Below, piece after piece: positions 57,650-64,000 of a stretch of DNA of 64,000 nt. Position numbers and translations under genes: made by a program. A model generated the notes under the pieces. That model was not told the origin of the DNA, made no database searches, and saw only the letters and a list, made by a program, of their open reading frames with translations. The stretch comes from Euwallacea fornicatus (taxonomy: Eukaryota; Arthropoda; Insecta; Coleoptera; Curculionidae): positions 2,976,001 to 3,040,000 of the forward strand of contig NC_089561.1 in assembly GCF_040115645.1 (NCBI RefSeq), given 5' to 3'. Position 1 is the first letter of the stretch. Every line of letters begins with the position of its first letter.

Positions 57650-59469
57650 TGCATTATACGCGGCTGATACTGAAACAGTATAGAAGAATTTAAGTTGACA
57701 ACTCACCAATGCCAGTAATTATTTGAACAGAACTTCGATGTCCTTTATACTGTCCAAAACCAATTTATTTGAGTAATAAAGCGACACATGTGTTGCGTAT
57801 TTTTAGGAAATGTCCATATTCTATTTGAGCTGTTGCATCTATTGATACATCATAGTACTATTCCAATGTGAAGCAGTGGATTGAAAAATTAAGCTCTTAA
57901 GGCACATTATGTCACTTCAACACGTTGCCCTTAAATTATGACGTTCCGCCTAAAAATCTTTGCCTGGTTTGACGCATGCCTGGATAGAGCAGATTTCCAG
58001 ACCGATATCTATCGAGAAATTGCGTCTGCGCTGGATATGAAGGGAAAGCTTTATAGATGATTTCTATTACGCCTCGGGTCAGAGTTTTCCATGAGTTTCC
58101 ACTGCTAACGGGTGCGCCGTGATAAAATGTGCCTGAAATGACTGCCCTTCAAGGTAAGTATTGTGGTTTTTACGCAAACAAAACTAAAATGTTTTCTAAA
58201 TTGGAACCTTCTAAAACTTTTGGAATGATGTCTTGAAACATGACCTGAATTTGTCCCAAAATTATGTAGTTTTGGCTGGTCGATCTACGACCGCACTAGA
58301 CTAGACGTGTAATTGATGAGGGTGCGGGATAGGTTCCGAATATATTGATTCGATGATTATTACATGTTTTAGACGAATAGGAAAGATACTTTGTGTGGAA
58401 TTGTATCATGCGGCAATAGAACATTCAATCCAGGAAAACGTTGTAATTACGCCTAACAAAAAGGATTCTCAATTACCAGATTGTTCAATGGTTTTTAATT
58501 ACCTTGAGGCATTTTCTACGGTCGCGTTGAACTGATTAGTTTTATTGGCTTCATTGAACTTAATTGCTCCTTTGATTTATCGAAACTTATGCTTTGTAGA
58601 CTTTGGCAGCTGTTCGTTCAAGGCACAACTCAATTTAATGTCCTTTGAGCTCCTTCAGTTATCGAAGTTTAGGAAAGATTTGAATGCGAAATCTATTCTC
58701 CAGATGTAACTACTTCTGAAACATCTTCGAGTTTCCTTTTTTGGATAATTGACAGTGGCAGATTCTTTTATTGTAATTATTAAGCCGTCTTTATTTATGT
58801 ATATATATGAAATTCTTATTAAGAACTTCAGAGCACCCAAAAATTCTTAGCTCCTGGATCATTTTACTTTTCAAAAAGGTCCAAAATCTGGGTATCTTCA
58901 AGATTTCGAGCAATCTTACAACAAATCTTCATTAAACTCCCCTCGGCAAGAATTGTTAATACTCTTCGTAGTGCGGTTTTTAAAATGGATTTCCAGAGAT
59001 TGAAAAATTTCTAAAATCAAACATTTGTTACGTGTCACCCCATATTTACAGTTAATTTCCCTTTAAATTTCATGTGTATGAAAAGTTAATTTAATCACCA
59101 AATATATTATAAGAAATGAGAATGGGATTTTGACATAGTTCCTTTTCAAGGAAGATATGTGCGACATTCCAGACAATTTCCACATTTTCAGATTTTATGT
59201 GGAAATTGATTAAGTTGGATTCCGAAGCGAACCATTCCCGATTTCGAATTATGATGAGTCATCCCTGATCTGTGAGATCCTTGATTTGCAAATTGTTCCC
59301 TGATCAATTTAATTAGTTTTTGAAAATAGGAAACTGAATTTGTACTGAATTATATTTCCTGGTGTATTCCAGTTTTCTAAAGATTTTGGGACGCTACGCT
59401 ATGACCTGAAAGGCTACCCAGGAAACAAGGTATCCAAAATCTCTGATTTGCTACACAGTACACTCTGTA
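57650..59469. other. Gene-free stretch
   Basis: No supported gene. The ORFs at 58353-58535 and 58655-58840 lack domain content. Confidence 0.45.
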
Positions 59470-60375
59470 CAGAATGTCCGGTTTTTTTTTGTAGCAGGAC
59501 TTTAGCCACGTATTATACGTAGATAAATAATATTATTTTACTATATAAAGTATATTAGAGAAATGCTTTGTTAAGAAAACACAGGGTGTTGAAGTTTTAT
59601 ATTTTTTTCAATTTATCTTTTATAACTCCCAAATTTTTTCAGATATTTTAGCTTAAATTTTGAGTATAAGTTAATAGCTTAATTATACCAACGTCCTTCA
59701 CGTTATTCCATGATGGTGAGAAACTGGCTAAATGCACACTATCGACAGAGATGAGTAGGTCGTGAGGGACTAATTGCTCGGGCTTCTCGATCGCCCGATT
59801 TAACACCTCTCTATTTTTATGCTCGGGAGTTTACGAAGGAAAATGTATGCTCTACTTTCAAAAACTCTCAATAACCACTTATAAGGAGAATAAGAAATTC
59901 TGCTTTTAAAATTACTGCTCGATGAATGATGGAAAGGCTAACATGCAGTACTCCACCATTCTTGCAAATAACTGAAAAACGGTAACAGATACTGAAATGT
60001 TCATACAGCATAAGTTTCTAAATTGAACAGTCAATTTAAATTTCTAAAATTAAATACTATGCTGTGCATCATAAAAAAAACATTGGGTGATAAAATGGGT
60101 TATAACCCCAAAGATATCACCCTCTAGATTTGCACAATCATCTAATATTATTCAATCATGTAGATCTTAAGAGGGTAACTTATACTTGAAATTTAAGCTA
60201 AATGTCACAAAAACGTGGTGAGTTATAAGAAATAAATTGCAAAAAAATAAAACTTCAACACCCTGTATTTCCTTAATAAAGTATTCCTCGAATATATTTT
60301 ATATAACAAGCTAATATTATTTTTATGCGGAGAATATGTGGTTAAAATCGTGCTACAACAAACTCGGACATCCTG
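59470..60375. mobile_element. Long-TIR element, family B, copy 2 (~906 bp)
   Basis: Ends CAGAATGTCCGG (left) and CTCGGACATCCTG (right). Inverted arms of ~190 bases include ACACAGGGTGTTGAAGTTTT (left, ~59580) and AAAACTTCAACACCCTGT (right, ~60257). It aligns end to end with 39692-40591. No transposase is encoded. Confidence 0.75.
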
Positions 60376-61979
60376 TAGAACACTATGCCTGTGGTGAAAC
60401 CTATTTACGTAAAGGTTAATGGAAGTTCCGTTTCGAACGTGGTAGTAGCAAATACTGGAAAAATCATTCCTTCACTAATCTGCAGCTATACTAATTAGTT
60501 TTCTCAAGATGTCTCAATTTTCCAGAAAGCTTAAATTACGACAATTCCTTTGCATATAATCCAGAAAGAGGTGCTATTTATGTGGGTGATAAACCGGTTT
60601 ACGTCTCTGATTTCCATGGGATGAAATGGATATTTTATACAAGATATTGCTTAATTACTTTCCAATATCTCAGAATGTCACTCGTAAAGAAAATCTTGCG
60701 GTACCATAATTCTACAATCACTTTACTAACGAGATCCAGATTTCAAAGTTCTCTGTCTATTTTTGAGACACTATCACTTAACTATTCTCAATGACCTCCA
60801 GGGCTAGATTTCACAAATTGCTGTCTTTAATTACAGTATTATGCGGGAGAGGCATCTCGGTAAAGAAGCTGTTGCTAACCCATTATGTTCATATTCACTT
60901 TTCACACCAACAACACCCTTCCCAAATCTAACTCTTGTCTGATTGATCGAAAGGGATGCGCTTTTGTTTAGCAATGCAAGAACATCTGTTCGATCATCGA
61001 TCTTAGTCTTAAGATCTTCATGCTTTTGGTGATCTCCGTGATCAGATCAAGCAAGTTGAGCGCCGTTTCAGTGACAACTTTCCTCTAAAACAACATTTTT
61101 TTAACGAATAAAATGTAAATAAGGACGCTGAATAATACCCCATTACTATGCCGCCTCTGCAAAGGTCTTCAGCTAAACATAGAGGATGGAGGTCGGTTGT
61201 TGACAAATTTAACCTTTACTAAGTCTAAAGATGTTCCCATAAAAGTAATTAAATCCCCCGCACTGGCCTAGAGATACGAAGATGTGGGTCAGGGAGGTCA
61301 TATTGGTTTCTGCAGACCTAATTCTATGAAGCAAACGCAACTTTGCAGGCCTTGTAAACTCCATTTAAAATTGCTCTGAAATGGAAGTAATTCGATTTGG
61401 ATGTTGAAGGAGGGTTCTAATTTTCTTGTAATTGTTCTTTTGATGAAAAAAAAATTATTGGTTGGTTGCAGGATTGACGCCCATGACCTATTTCCTTGAC
61501 GATGATTTTCCAAGATGTCAGGCTAAGAATTTAATTTGCATCTTTCCTTTTGCTTCGTATACGTCTCGTTATCTGAGATGTTATACGAGGTGGAAGGGAA
61601 TATTAAGAAATAAGCTGCTCAAGGTTAACGCCGCGTTCATTCCGCATAGCTTTATGCAGCTTTTTCACGTGGAAGTAGCACTAAATTGGAGGAATTAAAA
61701 AATATATATTTAAATGTATACATTTTGTTCAAATTTCTAGATTTTGCTTCAATTAATCATCATCATTACTCGATATTCATCGCTCTAATACTCTTCAGGG
61801 AACATTTTCCAATCAACCCTTTTTTCTCATCAACATGGACGGGATATGTAATTATTATTCCCACTTTGCGTCCTCCAAAGGGCTGACGTGGGAGGGAAAA
61901 TTATTATTTTCTGGAAACATTTCAGAACTTTTATTGGGTTTTAGTCTCCATTTTCTCAAAGGTTGAACTTCTATCATAT
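60376..61979. other. Gene-free stretch
   Basis: No supported gene. ORFs at 60582-60794, 61298-61513, 61462-61698 and 61686-61886 are not convincing. Confidence 0.45.
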
Positions 61980-61980
61980 A

Positions 61981-62880
61981 CAGGGTGACCGGGGGAAAAG
62001 TGTTCACCCCGAATATCTTTTCTATTGTTTGATTTAAAAAAAAAACACTAAAACATGTCAATTTTGATAGGGATGGAAACATGATTTTATTAAAAAGTTG
62101 TTTTTAAATCATATCATTCCTCTACCCCTGGAAACCAACCCTTTGAAATGTTCAAATTAGAACAGGGTTTGTGTCATACCTCGCTTGAAATGCAATTTTA
62201 TGCTCTACCTGGTCAAGCTTTTATTTTTGATTTATTTGAATTTAAAAAATATCGAAAGTGGCCTTCGCTGACTTCCAAGCACATGTACAGCCGATCCTCA
62301 AAATCTCGTCGCACATTATCTAACATTTTTAGTGTTATTGACGTGTACTCTTCGACGATTGAATGGAATGGGAATCAGATTGTCGGTGATAGATTTTGCT
62401 CTTCAAACGTTCCCATAAGAAATAATCCAGGGGACTAAGGTCAGGAGATCTTAGGGGCCACGCCGCAGGACCTTTTCTACCAATACGTCTTCTAGGAAAT
62501 CCTTAATCTAAAAATTCTCGTACAGCAGCAGTGGAGTGCGGTAACGCTCCATCTTATTGAAAAACGAATTCTTTTTCCAAGGGGCTGAGATCTTGTTCAA
62601 GTATCTCAGTTATGTTGGGAGATCTGGCCTTTCGTAGAGGTTGTAGATAGTTTTTTCCACATAAGTTTCCAGGAAGGAAAAATGGTGCAACAACGTATGA
62701 AAGTAGACATGTTTTAGCGTTTTTCTTAACACACAACATAAAAGGTATTTCGGAATGAACGTTTTCCTCTGGGACACCTTGTCGAAAATGAGTGTATAGA
62801 AATGATCGCGTCTATCCCGCTCATCTTTCTTCCATATTGCTCTCAATTAGCTGAGGCTCTGTCGGACTTCAGTTAGCAAT
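61981..62880 (-). mobile_element. Tc1/mariner-superfamily transposase relic with one terminus
   Basis: A terminus-like CAGGGTGACCGGGGG lies at 61981. On the minus strand, a transposase reads DGALPHSTAAVREFLD (62545-62500; the Gln before Asp-Gly is a TAA stop), then RRRIGRKGPAAWPLRSPDLS with PLDYFLWERLKSKIYHRQ (62495-62385), and after frame changes VRRDFEDRLYMCLEVSEGHF (~62315-62255). This is the catalytic half of an insect transposase of the same general kind as the 2960-3330 relic. The other end was not found; the right boundary is approximate. Confidence 0.7.
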
Positions 62881-63710
62881 TTTCGTTAAAATGGTTAAGC
62901 AAGTAGGTCGAGTCTAGTCGTTTAGATAACATTGGTATAAGCCTTTATTTTAAATCAGGTCACAACAGTTCCGCTGACCTCAAAACCTGATAATTATGAT
63001 GCAGATACAGGGATGAGGTTGAGGAGCCAGGCAGATTTTCATGCGGTTCTTTATGCGTTTAAACAGCGAATATTCAGCGAGATACCCCATTGGGACATGA
63101 ATAATTCTTATCACGTAAAATGATAAACACCCACATAAAGTAAAGCTGTAACAACTCATGCATGCCAGTTATGTGGCTACAATTTTACTTAATTTGCCTA
63201 GAAAATTATGTGTTTTGCATTGGAACGCGAATAACACCTTTGGTATAGAATGAAGTGTTTTCACAGTTTGTTAATGTTCTTTTCAGGTAATGTTCTATCA
63301 GTCCAATCCAGGCTTTTGGCACCATTGTATGAGCTCACATTCAATAGCTCTTATTGTCCAAACTCAATTTCTGTCCAAACCACTTTGAACACTGATTAAA
63401 TATTAATTTCATGGACATTTTAATAGGACAACGAGTGCTGGGGCGACGATAGGGGTCTATTTGAGTGCGTTCTTTGTTGCAGGATATCAAAAAAGAATGC
63501 CACAACTCATGAGAATATATTTAACAGCCCTGATTTTGATTAGTTGACCCAATTGACCAAACACGTGCAAACCATGTCTGTGGATGCAGAAAGGCAGTTT
63601 TTGTGCCCTCGGCTCATCGACTATCTTACCATAGTGGGTGCGCGACATACCCCTTCCTCAGTGAAACAAAGCGCAAGTCCTCATATTCAGGTAAGTAAAA
63701 AGTAAAGACA
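62881..63710. other. Intergenic, nothing recognised
   Basis: No gene. AT-rich with no clear repeat. Confidence 0.4.
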
Positions 63711-63712
63711 CA

Positions 63713-64000
63713 GGGTGTCCAGAAGTAACGTTGAAATATTGTCGAAGGCGATTTTAGAGAATAAACTGGTAAAACAAGTTCTCATAAATATAACCTAACA
63801 ATTGGTTCTTAAAGAGGGAAATCTGAAGGTTATTTTCGCAATATTCTCGAAACGATTTGCGCTAAATTTATAAAATTCGGTATATTTTAATAACTGGGAA
63901 TGGGAAAACTGATTTAATAACTGCAGGTTTTTGGTCAGGGGCGTCACATGTAGGGAATCTCCTACGTAGAAATTGCCCAAATTTTTTGTTTGTGACATTT
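63713..64000. mobile_element. Probable repeat element end, cut by window edge
   Basis: CAGGGTGTCCAGAAGTAACG at 63713 looks like the terminal sequence of the CAGGGTGTCC-ended elements seen elsewhere in the window. The rest runs off the window, so neither the other end nor coding content can be judged. Confidence 0.35.

Noticed and set aside
61462..61698. 78-aa ORF
   Set aside because: No domain, no GT-AG partners and no promoter; treated as chance.

Overview
This is a stretch of an AT-rich insect nuclear genome. The evidence is spliceosomal introns, insect-type TATA plus TCAGT initiator promoters, small secreted insect proteins, and a dense load of Tc1/mariner, hAT-like and foldback repeats. 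A beetle is plausible, but I cannot prove the order from sequence alone. All exon chains below were built by hand by following reading phase across splice sites and recalling family sequence patterns. No database search or alignment was run.

Layout: (1) 1-8.5 kb is mostly gene-free, with one small Ser/Arg-rich ORF (1316-1615) and transposon remains. (2) 8.5-9.7 kb holds a two-exon gene on the minus strand for a small Gly/His-rich secreted protein with a clear TATA/initiator promoter. (3) 9.7-22 kb is gene-poor. It holds a large foldback structure (13.9-15.0 kb), a GC-richer patch with two palindromic CRE-like sites (13.0-13.3 kb) and repeat copies. (4) 22.1-26.0 kb is a six-exon minus-strand acid lipase gene whose introns have collected at least three mobile elements, including a 1.2 kb element with long inverted repeats. 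(5) 26-29 kb holds hAT-like short elements. (6) 29.0-35.8 kb is a compact housekeeping cluster: eIF3k (minus), FIG4 phosphoinositide phosphatase (plus, divergent from eIF3k) and the ubiquitin-RpL40 fusion gene (plus). (7) 37.6-38.8 kb is a four-exon gene for a charged secreted protein. (8) 38.9-52 kb is repeat-rich: a long-TIR element, an internally deleted mariner with perfect ends, a degenerate mariner, a 19-bp minisatellite and a possible LTR. (9) 52.3-56.2 kb is an ABCG half-transporter (ABCG1/4-like) whose first coding exon was not found. (10) 56.4-64 kb is repeat-rich again: a second degenerate mariner, a second copy of the long-TIR element, and another transposase relic.

The genes do not form one pathway. 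eIF3k and RpL40 belong to translation, FIG4 to endolysosomal PI(3,5)P2 turnover, the lipase to secreted or lysosomal lipid digestion, and the ABCG protein to membrane lipid or pigment-type transport. I found no convincing previously undescribed gene system. The most interesting material is structural: several apparently undescribed non-autonomous elements with long inverted repeats, each supported by two or more copies or by both termini within this window, and a GC-AG intron in FIG4.
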